64,000 nt of DNA, taken from the NCBI GenBank assembly GCA_021323595.1, contig JAJPKR010000027.1, positions 1 to 64,000 of the forward strand, written 5' to 3'. Origin of the DNA: Terriglobia bacterium. Lineage in GTDB: Bacteria > Acidobacteriota > Terriglobia > Terriglobales > SCQP01. The position numbers and the translations under genes are program-made. This document shows, piece by piece, positions 28,576 through 38,400 of this stretch. The first letter of the stretch is position 1. The number at the start of each line of letters is the position of its first letter. A model generated the notes under the pieces. It was not told the origin of the DNA, made no database searches, and saw only the letters and a list, made by a program, of their open reading frames with translations.

Positions 28576-29574
28576 ATGAGCGTTCAACATCAACCAAGCC
28601 TGGGGCGCGCTCCCTTGAGCGCGTCAACTCTGCGGAAGTACTTGCGGCAAATGCTGACCATTCGCGAATTCGAGCGGCTGGGTGAGCGCGAGTTCCGCAA
28701 CGGCCTAATCCGCGGCTACTACCATTCCTACGCCGGCCAGGAAGCGGTGGGCGTGGGCTTTCTGAACGCGCTGGATCTCACGCGCGACTACGTGGTGGAC
28801 CATTACCGCGACCACGGCCATTGCCTGCTGATCGGACTCGACCCGACAGCGATCTTCGCGGAGTTGTTCGGACGCGCCTCGGGTGTTTCCAAGGGCAAGG
28901 GCGGCAGCATGCACATGTACAGCCCGGAACGCCACTTCTTGGGCGGGGACGGCATCGTCGGCGGCGGCCTATCGGTGGCCTGCGGGGTGGGGCTGGCGCT
29001 CAAGCGGCGCAGCGGCGACCCGATCTGCGTGTGCTTTTTCGGTGACGGAGCGCTCGACACCGGCACCTTTCATGAATCCATGAACATGGCCAGCCTGTGG
29101 AGCGTGCCGACCCTATACGTCTGCGTCAACAACCTCTACAGCATGGGCACGCGCATCGACGAACATTCCTCCTTGTCGCAGTTGATCGACCGGGCGCAGG
29201 GCTATGGAATGAAGACCGAGCAGGTGGACGGACAAGACATTTTCGCCACCGCCGAAGCCGCCGAGCGCATTTTCAAGTACATGCGGCAAAACAAACGGCC
29301 CTATTTCGTGGAAGCTCTGACCTACCGTTACCAAGGCCATGGCATCCACGACAAGCCGCTAAACTACCGCACCGCCGAAGAAGAGGCGCAATGGCATGCG
29401 CGCGATCCGATCGGACTGCTCACGGCGCATATCGTCGCCGAGCAAATCATGAGCGCCGAGCAAATCGAGGCCATGCGGCAGGAAGTGGTCGCGGAGCTGG
29501 AAGCGCACGTGGAGCGCGCGAAGCAGGCGCCGCTGCCCGACCCGGCGGAATTGCACCGGGATGTGCTGGCCTAA
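28576..29574 (+). CDS. pdhA: Pyruvate dehydrogenase E1 component alpha subunit
   Basis: The alpha subunit of the thiamine-diphosphate E1 of the pyruvate (or branched-chain) dehydrogenase complex, 332 aa. The ThDP-binding motif is GDGALDTGTFHESMNMASLW at about residues 155-174 with the terminal NN in VNNLYSMGT. The conserved KGKGGSMHMY stretch precedes it. HGHCLLIGLDP and the later YRYQGH are as in PDH alpha subunits. The ATG at 28576 begins the conserved part. The E1 beta gene starts 28 bases downstream; E2 and E3 are not in the window. Confidence 0.93.
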   Translation: MSVQHQPSLGRAPLSASTLRKYLRQMLTIREFERLGEREFRNGLIRGYYHSYAGQEAVGVGFLNALDLTRDYVVDHYRDHGHCLLIGLDPTAIFAELFGRASGVSKGKGGSMHMYSPERHFLGGDGIVGGGLSVACGVGLALKRRSGDPICVCFFGDGALDTGTFHESMNMASLWSVPTLYVCVNNLYSMGTRIDEHSSLSQLIDRAQGYGMKTEQVDGQDIFATAEAAERIFKYMRQNKRPYFVEALTYRYQGHGIHDKPLNYRTAEEEAQWHARDPIGLLTAHIVAEQIMSAEQIEAMRQEVVAELEAHVERAKQAPLPDPAELHRDVLA

Positions 29575-29602
29575 GGCGGGGAAACGCGAGAGATTCGAAG
29601 CC

Positions 29603-30589
29603 ATGAAAAAACTAGCCATGCACGAGGCGCTAAACCAGGCGCTGCGCGAAGAGATGCACCGCGACGAACGCGTGGTGCTGATCGGCGAGGAGATCGGCAA
29701 GTACAACGGCGTGCACTATGTCACGCGCGGCTTGTGGGCCGAGTTCGGCAAGGACCGGGTGATCGACACGCCCATCTCGGAGGAGAGCTTCGTGGGCGTG
29801 GGCGTGGGCATGGCCATCATGGGCCTGCGGCCGGTGGTCGAGATGATGCGCATGGACTTTTCCTTGCGCGCCATGGACCAGATCTACAACCACATGGCGA
29901 AGATCCGCTACATGTCCGGCGGGCGCCTAAGCGTGCCCATGGTGCTGCGCGGCCCGGAAGGGCCGGGCCCCAATCCGGGGCTGACGGCGCAGCATGGCCA
30001 GCAACTGACGCTGCTTTTCGCCCATTGCCCCGGACTGCGCGTCGTCACGCCTTCGAACCAATACGATGCCAAAGGGATGCTGAAGGCGGCGATTCGCAGC
30101 GAGGATCCGGTCGTGTTTCTCGAGCCCGGGCCGCTGAACAACAAGCAGGGCGAGGTTGGCGAGGATGATTACCTTGTGCCGCTCGATCGTGGCGAGATCA
30201 AGCGCGAAGGCACCGACATTTCCCTCATCGGTTACGGCGCGAGCGTGGCGCTGTGCCTGCAAGCGGCGCGCGACCTGGAGGCAGAAGGCATCTCGGCCGA
30301 GGTCGTGGATTTGCGCTGTTTGCGCCCGCTCGACATGAGCTGCGCCTTCACGTCCGTGGCCAAGACCAATCGCGCCGTCGTGGTCGAGTACGCGTGGCAA
30401 AGCTACGGCCCCGGCGCCGAGATCGTCGCACGGCTGATGGCGGAGGCGTTCTGGGATCTGGCGGCGCCCGTTACCCGGGTCAGCGGGCAGGAAGTGCCGC
30501 TGCCTTATGCTTCCAATCTGGAAGACTTGAGCAAGCCACAACCCGAAGCGATTCTCGAAGCAGCCCGCTCCGCCATCCGCGCTTCCTAG
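29603..30589 (+). CDS. pdhB: Pyruvate dehydrogenase E1 component beta subunit
   Basis: Beta subunit of 328 aa that completes the heterotetrameric E1 with pdhA. Conserved features include the ThDP aminopyrimidine-contacting glutamate region IGEEIGKYNGVHYVT, TPISEESFVGVGVGMAIMG, the potassium/binding-site stretch RGPEGPGPNPGLTAQH and the C-terminal transketolase_C domain beginning at about residue 205 (TDISLIGYGASVALCLQAA). The start at 29603 follows a GAGAG stretch. The absence of E2/E3 here implies they are encoded elsewhere, or that this E1 serves a branched-chain keto acid complex. Confidence 0.93.
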   Translation: MKKLAMHEALNQALREEMHRDERVVLIGEEIGKYNGVHYVTRGLWAEFGKDRVIDTPISEESFVGVGVGMAIMGLRPVVEMMRMDFSLRAMDQIYNHMAKIRYMSGGRLSVPMVLRGPEGPGPNPGLTAQHGQQLTLLFAHCPGLRVVTPSNQYDAKGMLKAAIRSEDPVVFLEPGPLNNKQGEVGEDDYLVPLDRGEIKREGTDISLIGYGASVALCLQAARDLEAEGISAEVVDLRCLRPLDMSCAFTSVAKTNRAVVVEYAWQSYGPGAEIVARLMAEAFWDLAAPVTRVSGQEVPLPYASNLEDLSKPQPEAILEAARSAIRAS

Positions 30590-30607
30590 GAACTTCCCGG
30601 GCTTCTC

Positions 30608-31126
30608 TCAAGCCGTAGCCGCAGCCCGCCGCGCGGCGCGCTGGCGCGCCCAAGCGTAAACGCCGAAGATCGCCGCCGCATAGATCAGGTCACCGGCGGC
30701 CATGCGGTAGGCAAAGGGCAGCCCAGCTACATAGCACTCCGCCAAACCTTGGCCGGTGCGCGGATAAAGCACGCCGGCAGCCCACACGCCAAAATTGCTG
30801 ATCAAGAAGAACGCCGCCGCTCCGAGCACGGTGGTGCCGCCGATGCGGAGCGGCTTGAGGCTATGGCGCAGCAGGAGATAGCCGAGCCCGAGATAGACAA
30901 GCCAGCCGGCCCACTGGAAATACTGGTCAGCGTTCGGGGCGGCGTGCAGCACCAAGCCGTTCAAAAGGAAGTCACTGCCGATGATGGCGGCCATAGGGAT
31001 CCAGAGCCGTTTGGCGCCCATCCAAGCGCCGCAAAACAGCAACATCGCGCCGATGGGAGTGAAGTTGGGAACATGCGGCAGGAAGCGCATTCCCACCGCC
31101 GCCAGCACCAACAAAACGAAAGACAT
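30608..31126 (-). CDS. DUF6580-like membrane protein
   Basis: A 172-aa protein with about five hydrophobic helices. The N-terminal MSFVLLVLAAVGMRFLPHVP NFTPIGA region resembles a family in which a helix precedes NFTPIGAMLLF. The start at 31126 is supported by GGAG nine bases upstream; an ATG at 31147 is an alternative. Sequence looks like the energy-coupling-factor S-component-like DUF6580 group, from memory only. It converges on pdhB and no partner transporter lies nearby. Function is unknown. Confidence 0.65.
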   Translation of the reverse strand: MSFVLLVLAAVGMRFLPHVPNFTPIGAMLLFCGAWMGAKRLWIPMAAIIGSDFLLNGLVLHAAPNADQYFQWAGWLVYLGLGYLLLRHSLKPLRIGGTTVLGAAAFFLISNFGVWAAGVLYPRTGQGLAECYVAGLPFAYRMAAGDLIYAAAIFGVYAWARQRAARRAAATA

Positions 31127-31249
31127 TGGCGTCGTCTCCGATGCCAACAGCGTACCATACCCCGCGCCCTGAGCCGCGCCTAGGGCGAGCGCCGCTGCAC
31201 TGCAAGTGGCGTATTCCGACCGTCGGATGGCAGTCAGAGACCGACGTGG

Positions 31250-31282
31250 AAAAAAAATGGCGCCCCGATGGTCTGGGGCGCC
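31250..31282 (-). terminator. Rho-independent terminator of the OmpA-family gene
   Basis: GGCGCCCC and GGGGCGCC form a perfect eight-base-pair stem around an eight-base loop, and on the minus strand the stem is followed by A and eight U residues. It lies 31 bases beyond the OmpA-family stop at 31313. This is the cleanest intrinsic terminator in the window. Confidence 0.9.
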
Positions 31283-31312
31283 TTGCCTCTGGGACTCCGT
31301 ATGGACTGGAGA

Positions 31313-32236
31313 TTACAGGAGAGGCTGCTGCTGCGAATTCGCCGCCGGTTGACTCGCCGGCTGCGGCGCAGCCCCGGCTAGATCATTGTGCAGGATGCGA
31401 ATCTCCACCCGGCCGCCCCGGGTCAGACGCGCCTCACCCGTGCCGGTGCTGGTGGCGGCCACCGGAGCATTGCCCATGCCCATGGTGTAGATGCGGTAGA
31501 GCGGAATGTTGTGCTGGAGCACAAGGTAGCGGACCACCGTATCGGCTAGCCGCTGGCTATTCTCCATGGCTCGCAAGCCACGGCCGGCGGAGAATGCCTG
31601 CACTTCGACAATGTAGCCCTTCTGGTTCGCGAGACCGGCCAAGAATTGATCCAGCGATTGCTGAGCCGCCGTATTCAGGCGTGCAGTGCCGGGGCGGAAG
31701 TTGAGTTGCGCCGTCTGCGCCACGTGATATTGGTCCACGTTCTCGACGGTGCTCTGGACGGTATTGACCTGCTGATCCAGCTGCTGCGCCTTGGTTGCGG
31801 TCTCCTGTGCCTGTTGTGCGGCGCTGGAGGCTTCTTGATTGGCCTGATCGGCGCGGCTCTGCGCCTGCTGAATGCCGGCTCGGGTTTCCGCATCCACGCG
31901 GCTAAGTTGCTTCGCGTTGTCGGCGGTCAGCTCATCCAGTTCGTTGAGCCGGTCGCGAACCGGCTGGAGTTGCTTGTTGACGTACTTCTTGCGCGCAAAA
32001 GGATTGATGCGGCCCCAAAAACCCTCATGCGTCTGGGGTTTAAGCGGTTGAGCTTCGACTTGGTTGGCCTTGTCGATGGATTCCTGCTCCGCTGCCTGCG
32101 TGGAGTTGGTGGATTGGGCGGCGGCCTGAGCGGTGGTCTGGTCCTGTTGCGGCTGGGTTTGCTGTGCCGCGCAGGGCACCATCAGCGCCGCCGCGAGTCC
32201 GCCGATGGCCAGCCACGATGTTTGAGTGCGCATCAT
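31313..32236 (-). CDS. OmpA-family outer membrane protein with coiled-coil
   Basis: A 307-aa exported protein. The signal peptide ends near CAAQQ (ATG 32236, supported by AGGGA seven bases upstream). A Gln/Ala-rich segment and a long coiled-coil-like stretch (about residues 90-170, repeated QAQSRADQANQEASSAAQQ kind) are followed by an OmpA-like peptidoglycan-binding domain (about 180-290): NFRPGTARLNTAAQQSLDQF, VEVQAFSAGRG, NSQRLADTVVRYLV and GRVEIRIL. Divergent from the GH36-like gene. Expression has its own terminator at 31250-31282. A role in anchoring outer membrane to cell wall is known for the family and inferred here. Confidence 0.88.
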   Translation of the reverse strand: MMRTQTSWLAIGGLAAALMVPCAAQQTQPQQDQTTAQAAAQSTNSTQAAEQESIDKANQVEAQPLKPQTHEGFWGRINPFARKKYVNKQLQPVRDRLNELDELTADNAKQLSRVDAETRAGIQQAQSRADQANQEASSAAQQAQETATKAQQLDQQVNTVQSTVENVDQYHVAQTAQLNFRPGTARLNTAAQQSLDQFLAGLANQKGYIVEVQAFSAGRGLRAMENSQRLADTVVRYLVLQHNIPLYRIYTMGMGNAPVAATSTGTGEARLTRGGRVEIRILHNDLAGAAPQPASQPAANSQQQPLL

Positions 32237-32299
32237 GTGATTCCCTCTTTCAGTCTCCCCCGATCCCCTATGGCCCAAGCGTTCAGCCTTGGTGGTGTC

Positions 32300-32334
32300 G
32301 GAGCCGAAAGGGGGAGCGGATCCTTTTCGGCTCC
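32300..32334. promoter_or_regulatory. Ten-base-pair inverted repeat upstream of the OmpA-family gene
   Basis: GGAGCCGAAA at 32300-32309 and TTTCGGCTCC at 32325-32334 are perfectly complementary, with 15 bases between them. It begins 64 bases upstream of the OmpA-family start codon, so it would be in the 5' leader if transcription starts further upstream, or an operator at DNA level. There is no U-tract. Confidence 0.5.
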
Positions 32335-32477
32335 GGAGCACTCGTTTCGGCCCAATACTGCTAGGCCAAAACGGAGGATTCTGACCTCCACCGCCATCTC
32401 GTACACGCGGAGGGCCAAACTCCCGCGAATGGCATGTCCTTGCCAGTCAGGAACATAGCTACGAGAATCAGCAGCGA

Positions 32478-32551
32478 TTCCGGTCCGGCAGCAAGGAATT
32501 TCTGCGAGGGAGCGCGTAAAAATCCGCGCCCCCGCGCAGGCTGGACCGGAA
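32478..32551. other. Large structured element upstream of the GH36-like gene
   Basis: An inner stem pairs 32502-32516 with 32525-32539: 15 positions, 13 pairs and two mismatches, around the loop TAAAAATC. Outside it TTCCGGTCC (32478-32486) pairs perfectly with GGACCGGAA (32543-32551), with an asymmetric internal loop that contains an AGC/GCT pair. Neither strand has a poly-U after it. The element ends 64 bases before the GH36-like start codon. It might be a folded 5' leader, a small RNA, a recombination or protein-binding site. Confidence 0.6.
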
Positions 32552-32615
32552 CGCTCGCCGGATTCGCGCCGCGCGTTTCGGCGGAAGGGGCTTGCACTTT
32601 ACGGCCGCCTAGGTC

Positions 32616-35321
32616 ATGCTCCCTGCGCGGAAAGTGAACCACCGAACGATCGCGATTGGCGCCGCGCTGCTGATGGGTTGCACGCTGGCGCAAGCTCAGG
32701 CCTACGCCCACGTTGATGGCGCCCAGGTGCGGCTGGGGAACCGCTTCCTCGAACGCACGATTGAGGTGCGCGATGGTATCGTCGGCACCGTCTCGCTGCG
32801 CAACCAACTCACCGGGCACGATTACGCGCTCGCCGGCGCCGAGTTCGCCTTGCGCCTGATTTACGAACGGGTTGGGTATGGCCCGGACAGTGAAAACCCG
32901 TGGGTACTTACGGCGCGGGATTTTCAAGTGGCAGGGCGCGAGATTACCGCCGAGCCCGACGGCGGGCAGCGCGTGACTTACCATTTGGCGCTGCGGCGGG
33001 GCCGCTTGCGGCGGCCGCGTCTGACCGTGGACCTGGTCTATGAGATCCGGCCGGAAGACTTTTTCACGCGGCAGTGGCTCCAGTTGGCGGTGAGCGGCAC
33101 CGGAACCTATTTCATCGATTCCGTGGCGGTGCTGCGCGACCGGCTGGCGGGCGCGCCGGTTTCGCTGGGCGGCTTCGGCCAACCGCTCTTCGCCGGTGAT
33201 TTGTTCCTAGGCCTCGAATACCCGGCGTCGTTCAACACCGAAGACGGCGAGGTTGTCTCGTTGGCTCGAATCGTCGGGGAAAACATCCCGCCCCAGGGCT
33301 TCGTGACCCAGCCCGCGGTGATCGGGGTGGCGCCGGGGGGCGGCGCGGCGTTGCACCGGCAGTTCATGGCCTACGTGGACCGGATTCGGGTGGCGCCGGT
33401 GCGACCCTACCTGCTCTACAACACCTGGTACGACCTGCAGTCCACCCACATGAACGGCGCGAACACGCTGGAGCGGGCGGCGGAATTCAAGAGAATCTTG
33501 ATTGAGCATTATGGTTTGCATCTGGATTCGTTCGTTCTCGACGATTCTTGGGACGATTTCCAGAACCTCTGGCGGATCGATCCGAAGCGCTTCCCGAATG
33601 GCTTCTCGGATCTGACTGCGGCACTGCGCAGCGCCGGCAGCGGGCTGGGCCTGTGGTTTGGCCCGATCGGCGGATACAGCCATCGTCAACTGCGGCTGGC
33701 GGCGGGACGCCGGATCGGCATGGAGATCACCACCAACGGCCAATTCCTCTGCTTGGCAGGCCGCAACTACAGCCGCTATTTCACCGACGCCGTCACCGGC
33801 TACGAAAAGCAATACGGCATCAACTACTTCAAGATCGACGGCACACCCTTCGGCTGCAACGACCCCTCGCATGGCCACCCGGTGGGCATCTACTCGCGCG
33901 AGGCCGACATGCGCGTGCTCATCGGCTTATTGCGCGACTTGCGGCAGGAAAATCCGAAGGTATTTCTCAACATCACCACCAGCATCTGGCTGAGCCCTTG
34001 GTGGCTGCAGTACGCGGACACGGTGTGGATGGGCGGCGAGGACAGCGGCTATTTGCCCGCCGTGCCCACGCTCACCCCGCGGCAGAGCGCGATCAGCTAT
34101 CGCGATTCGGTGCTCTACGACGATTTCGTGCGCCAGCGTTATCAGTTCCCGATGTCGTCAATCATGACCCACGGCATCATCAAAGGCCGCTACAACGAAT
34201 TGGGCGGCACGCAGGAAACGGCGAAGGACTGGGATGATGCCGTCGTGCACTACTTCAGCGTGGGGAACATGATGTACGAACTCTACATCAGCCCCGACGA
34301 ACTCTCGTCAGCGCAGTGGGATGCGCTGGCAGGCGGCATTCGCTGGGCGGAGGCGCACGCGCATCCTTTGCTCGACAATTCGACCTTCGTCTTGGGCGAT
34401 CCGGCGCGCCGCGAACCCTATGGCTTCGTCCACGCCTCGCCCGCCGACACCATCGTGACCTTGCGCAACCCTTTCGTGGTTCCGCGCATGGCGACGTTGG
34501 CGCTTACTGCCGATAACGGGTTCACTGGCGGCGATACACCGCTGGAGGCGGAGGTGGTATATCCCTATCGCGAGCGCTTGCCCGGCACTTGGCGCGCGGG
34601 GGACACACTGAATGTGGATCTGGGCGCGTATGAACAACAAGTGATCGAATTGCGGCCGCTGCGGAGACGGACTCTGTCCATCGAGGGAACACGTTACGAG
34701 GTGAGCGACGCCGGTCCCAACGGGGTAACGCTCGACCTTTACGCCCCGGAGGGAGCGACTCGGCCGGTCCGAATCGTGGGCGGCCAAACGTCCGGGATGA
34801 CGATGGCAGGCGCGCTGACCCTCCATTTCGGCAGCGCCAAGACGCAGACGCCATCTGCGCCGCGCTTTACTGCCCCGCAATTAATGCTCAGGACCGCTCC
34901 GAACGGCGGCCGCGACGCGCGCTTGCGCGTGGCGGCGACCGTGCCTGCCGATTTCGCGGAGGCGCGCCTCGCCGTGCTGCTCCAGCCCCCAGTGGAAACC
35001 AAAGGCGTGACCGCGTCGGCCAGCGACAACGGCCGGGCGGTAACGCCGGCGCTCGAAAACGGCGGGCGCGGACAATGGTATTGGTTCTCCGTGCCGCTGG
35101 TCCCCGGCCAGCATGCCGTCACTCTGGATATGAACTTGCCGGCAACGCTGCCGCGAGGAACGCAGTGTTCGGTTTGGCTGCTGGCCACCCGCTTGCTGGC
35201 CCGGCGCCAACTGCAGGTGCGGTTGGACACGGGGGTCGCCCCTCCGCCCGCGGATACCTTGCCGCAGCGCGCGGCCTCGCAAGCCGAGACTTACAACTTG
35301 CTGCAGCGGACGCTGCCTTAG
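32616..35321 (+). CDS. GH36-like secreted alpha-galactosidase family protein
   Basis: A 901-aa exported glycosidase-like protein. A signal peptide covers about residues 1-28 (possible lipobox around LLMGC). The N-terminal half is a beta-rich domain and the centre (about 265-560) a TIM barrel of clan GH-D: NTWYDLQSTHMNG, LDSFVLDDSWDDF, LGLWFGPIGGY, and YFKIDGTPFGCND, where the Asp of KID (about residue 406) aligns with the GH-D nucleophile. C-terminal 300 residues are beta-sandwich-like. Substrate is unknown (alpha-galactoside, N-acetylgalactosaminide or raffinose-type are all possible). It stands alone, with no sugar transporter next to it. Confidence 0.78.
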   Translation: MLPARKVNHRTIAIGAALLMGCTLAQAQAYAHVDGAQVRLGNRFLERTIEVRDGIVGTVSLRNQLTGHDYALAGAEFALRLIYERVGYGPDSENPWVLTARDFQVAGREITAEPDGGQRVTYHLALRRGRLRRPRLTVDLVYEIRPEDFFTRQWLQLAVSGTGTYFIDSVAVLRDRLAGAPVSLGGFGQPLFAGDLFLGLEYPASFNTEDGEVVSLARIVGENIPPQGFVTQPAVIGVAPGGGAALHRQFMAYVDRIRVAPVRPYLLYNTWYDLQSTHMNGANTLERAAEFKRILIEHYGLHLDSFVLDDSWDDFQNLWRIDPKRFPNGFSDLTAALRSAGSGLGLWFGPIGGYSHRQLRLAAGRRIGMEITTNGQFLCLAGRNYSRYFTDAVTGYEKQYGINYFKIDGTPFGCNDPSHGHPVGIYSREADMRVLIGLLRDLRQENPKVFLNITTSIWLSPWWLQYADTVWMGGEDSGYLPAVPTLTPRQSAISYRDSVLYDDFVRQRYQFPMSSIMTHGIIKGRYNELGGTQETAKDWDDAVVHYFSVGNMMYELYISPDELSSAQWDALAGGIRWAEAHAHPLLDNSTFVLGDPARREPYGFVHASPADTIVTLRNPFVVPRMATLALTADNGFTGGDTPLEAEVVYPYRERLPGTWRAGDTLNVDLGAYEQQVIELRPLRRRTLSIEGTRYEVSDAGPNGVTLDLYAPEGATRPVRIVGGQTSGMTMAGALTLHFGSAKTQTPSAPRFTAPQLMLRTAPNGGRDARLRVAATVPADFAEARLAVLLQPPVETKGVTASASDNGRAVTPALENGGRGQWYWFSVPLVPGQHAVTLDMNLPATLPRGTQCSVWLLATRLLARRQLQVRLDTGVAPPPADTLPQRAASQAETYNLLQRTLP

Positions 35322-35376
35322 AGAGCCGTCGCGCCTGGCTCGCGTCCCCGGGCTCATCGGTCACCACGCAGTTCAC

Positions 35377-35417
35377 GGGTGGGGGCTGGAGGCGGCGGAG
35401 CAGGGGGCGATGGAGGG
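35377..35417 (+). other. Potential G-quadruplex-forming stretch between convergent genes
   Basis: Four G-runs occur on the plus strand (35377-35379, 35381-35385, 35403-35407, 35415-35417) with connecting loops of 1, 17 and 7 bases. The long middle loop makes this a weak candidate. It lies between the stop codons of the GH36-like gene and mfd, in a purine-rich 140-base gap. Confidence 0.25.
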
Positions 35418-35464
35418 TGGAGGACGGTGGTTAGCGGATGGCCGGATTCGCCGGGCAAGCGGGA

Positions 35465-38400
35465 TTAGGAGGCGACGGGGGCGGGCACGATAGATTCAAG
35501 GCGGGCCAGCCAGGCGCGCGTTTGTTCAAGTACCGCAGCGGCCGGTGAGAGCGGCAGGCGGAGCACGCCGGATGGCGAAAAATGCGCGCCCCGCGTAGAC
35601 CCCGCCAGTTCGGCCAGCGCGCGCGGCTCGACGGGAGTCTGCGGCGTGAAGTGAAATTGCAGGCTGTCGCGCTTACGCTCAAGCTGGCTGACGCCGGCGC
35701 GGCGGCAGGCCGCTTTGAGGGCGCCGTATTCGAGCAGGTGGCGGACGGGCGGAGGCGGCGGGCCATAGCGGTCGGCCAGTTCGCGTTCCACGTCTTGCCG
35801 GCGCGCGTCGTCTTCGGCCTCGGCCAAGCGCTTGTACATGCGCAGCCGCTGGCTTTCTTCCGGGATGTATTCGGCGGGAATGCGCACGTCCAAGCCCAAC
35901 TGGATGCGCGGCTCGAATTCGGTGCGCGTCTCCTCGCCCTTGAGTTCACGAACGGTTTGCTCGAGCATGCGCACGTAGAGGTCGAAGCCCACCGCCTCAA
36001 TATGGCCGCTTTGCTCGCCGCCGAGCAGATTACCGGCGCCGCGCAGCTCCAGGTCGAGGGCGGCGATCTTGAAGCCGGCGCCCAGATCGCTGAACTCGCG
36101 CAACGCCGCCAGCCGTTTACGCGCGATCGGCGTCAGCTCGACGTCGGCGGGCACCAGCAAATAGGCGTAGGCGCGGCGGTTGGAGCGGCCCACACGGCCG
36201 CGTAATTGATACAGTTCGCTCAGCCCCAAGCGGTCGGCGCGATTCACGATCATGGTGTTGGCGAGCGGAATGTCGAGACCGTTTTCAATGATCGTCGTGG
36301 CCACCAGCACGTCGGCTTCGTGGCGGATGAAGCGCAGCATCACGCGCTCCAGTTCGTTCTCCTCCATTTGCCCGTGGCCGACGGCGATGCGCGCGTTGGG
36401 CACGAGCCGCTGTACCAAGGCCGCGATTTCCCAGATCGTTTCCACCCGGTTGTGAACGAAATACACCTGGCCGTCGCGCGCTAGTTCCGTCTCGATCGCA
36501 CTCTGCACCAGCCCTTCATCCCAAGCGGCCACGACGGTTTGGATCGCGAGCCGGTCCTTCGGCGGCGTTTCGATCACGGAGAGATCGCGCAAGCCGGCCA
36601 GGGACATATTGAGAGTGCGAGGGATCGGGGTGGCGGAGAGCGCCAGCACATGCACTTCGCGCTTGAGCTGCTTCAGCCGCTCTTTGTGGCGGACGCCGAA
36701 GCGCTGTTCTTCATCCACGATCAGCAGGCCGAGATTTTGAAAATGCACGTCCTTGGACAAGAGCCGATGGGTGCCGATGAGGATGTCGATCTTGCCGGCC
36801 GCCAGGCGCTCGAGGATGTCTTTTTGCTGCGCCGGCGCGCGGAAGCGGCTCAGCATTTCAATCGTGACCGGGAAGGCGGCAAAGCGCTGCTTGAAAGTCT
36901 CGAAATGCTGAAAGGCGAGCACGGTCGTCGGCGCCAGCACGGCCACTTGCCGATTCTCGCTGACGAGCTTGAAGGCGGCGCGCATGGCCACTTCCGTCTT
37001 GCCGTAGCCGACATCGCCGACCAAAAGGCGGTCCATGGGCCGGGCCTGCGCGAGGTCGCGGCGCACGTCGGCGATGGCGCGCGCCTGGTCCTCGGTCTCG
37101 GCATAGGGAAAGGCGTCTTCGAATTCGCGAAGGAAGCGGTCGTCGGCTTGGCAGGGCTCCAGGCGCACGGCCTGGCGGGCGGCGTAGAGCTTAAGCAGCT
37201 CATCCGCCATGTCCTTCATTGCCGTGCGCACGCGCGCCTTGCGCTGCTGCCATTGCGTGCCGCCGAGGCGGTCGAGCGCGACGCGGGGAACCTCCGCCTC
37301 GGCGCCGGCGCCGCCCCCGGAACGGTACTTCTGCACGAGATCGAGCCGCTGCAGAGGCACGTAGAGCTTGGCGCCCTCGGCGTACTCGAGCAGCATGAAA
37401 TCCTGATGGCCGCGCTCACCGTCGCTCTCGCCCTCGACCGTCTTGAGGCCGAGATAGCGGCCAATGCCGTGCTCGACGTGAACCACATAATCGCCGACGG
37501 CCAGGTCGCGAAAGTCGCTGAGGAAGGAAGAAGCGCGGCTGCGGCGGGGCTCGCTCTCGCGCGCCAGCACGGCTTCGTCGCCGGGGAAGAGGTCGGCGTG
37601 GCCCAGCACCGTGACTTCCTGCTCGGGCAAGACGAAGCCATGCGCCAGGCGGCCGCGGAGCAAGACATTGCTCGGCACCTCGGTCGTGTAATAGGACTTT
37701 TCCGCCAAATAATCGTCGCGGCGAGCGGGACGCACGCCCAATTGAAAGGCAACGCCGTATTCGCCGAACAGATCGGCCAAACGCTCGACTTCGCCGAGAT
37801 TGGCGGCGACGAGCGCGAGGCGCTCGCCACGCTCGAGGCAGGCTTTGACTTCCTCGATTAAGCGCGTGACGCCGCCATGAAAACGCGGGGCCGGCCGCGA
37901 GGGCCAGGCGGCCTGCGCGGCTGGCCCTTCCAATCGCAGTTCGCGAAATTCGGCGCCGGGCACGGAGTTCAGCATGGCGAAAAGCTCGTCGGGGGTGTAG
38001 AAAACGCTCTCCGGCGGCGGCGCGCCCGGGCGGGCGGCGGCATGTTTTTGCCGCAGACGCCGCCACCAGGCCTCGATTTCGGCGCGCACCGCCTCGGGCT
38101 CGAGCACCAGCACCGCCGCTTCCGGCGCGAGATCGAAGACGGAATGGTGAAAGCCTTCCAAGCCGGGCACGAGAAACTCCCAGCCGGGCGGCAGAGCGTC
38201 GGGCGCAAAGTCGCCGAGCCGGGCGTCGGCCAACTTGGCGAGGCGCTCGGGCGTCGGCGGCAGCGAGGTGAGCGGCAGCACCGTGGTGTGCGACAGCTCT
38301 TCCAGGGAACGCTGCGATTCGGGATCGAAGGCGCGCAGCGACTCGATCTCATCGCCCAGCAGTTCGATGCGCACAGGATGCTCGGCCTCGGGGCTGTAAA

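Larger units (their letters stand above)
32237..32615. other. Divergent ompA/GH36 intergenic region, 379 bases
   Basis: No gene is supported here. The gap holds two separate structured elements, a 10-base-pair inverted repeat at 32300-32334 and a larger two-part stem at 32478-32551, both described separately. Clear sigma-70 boxes were not found on either strand. Confidence 0.5.

Noticed and set aside
35377-35417. G-quadruplex as a confident element
   Set aside because: The 17-base central loop makes it weak, and G-runs are common in this GC-rich gap; kept only as a low-confidence feature.
36539-37861. 440-aa plus-strand open frame antisense to mfd
   Set aside because: It is the mirror of the conserved Mfd reading frame, a shadow expected in GC-rich DNA, with no recognisable domains.
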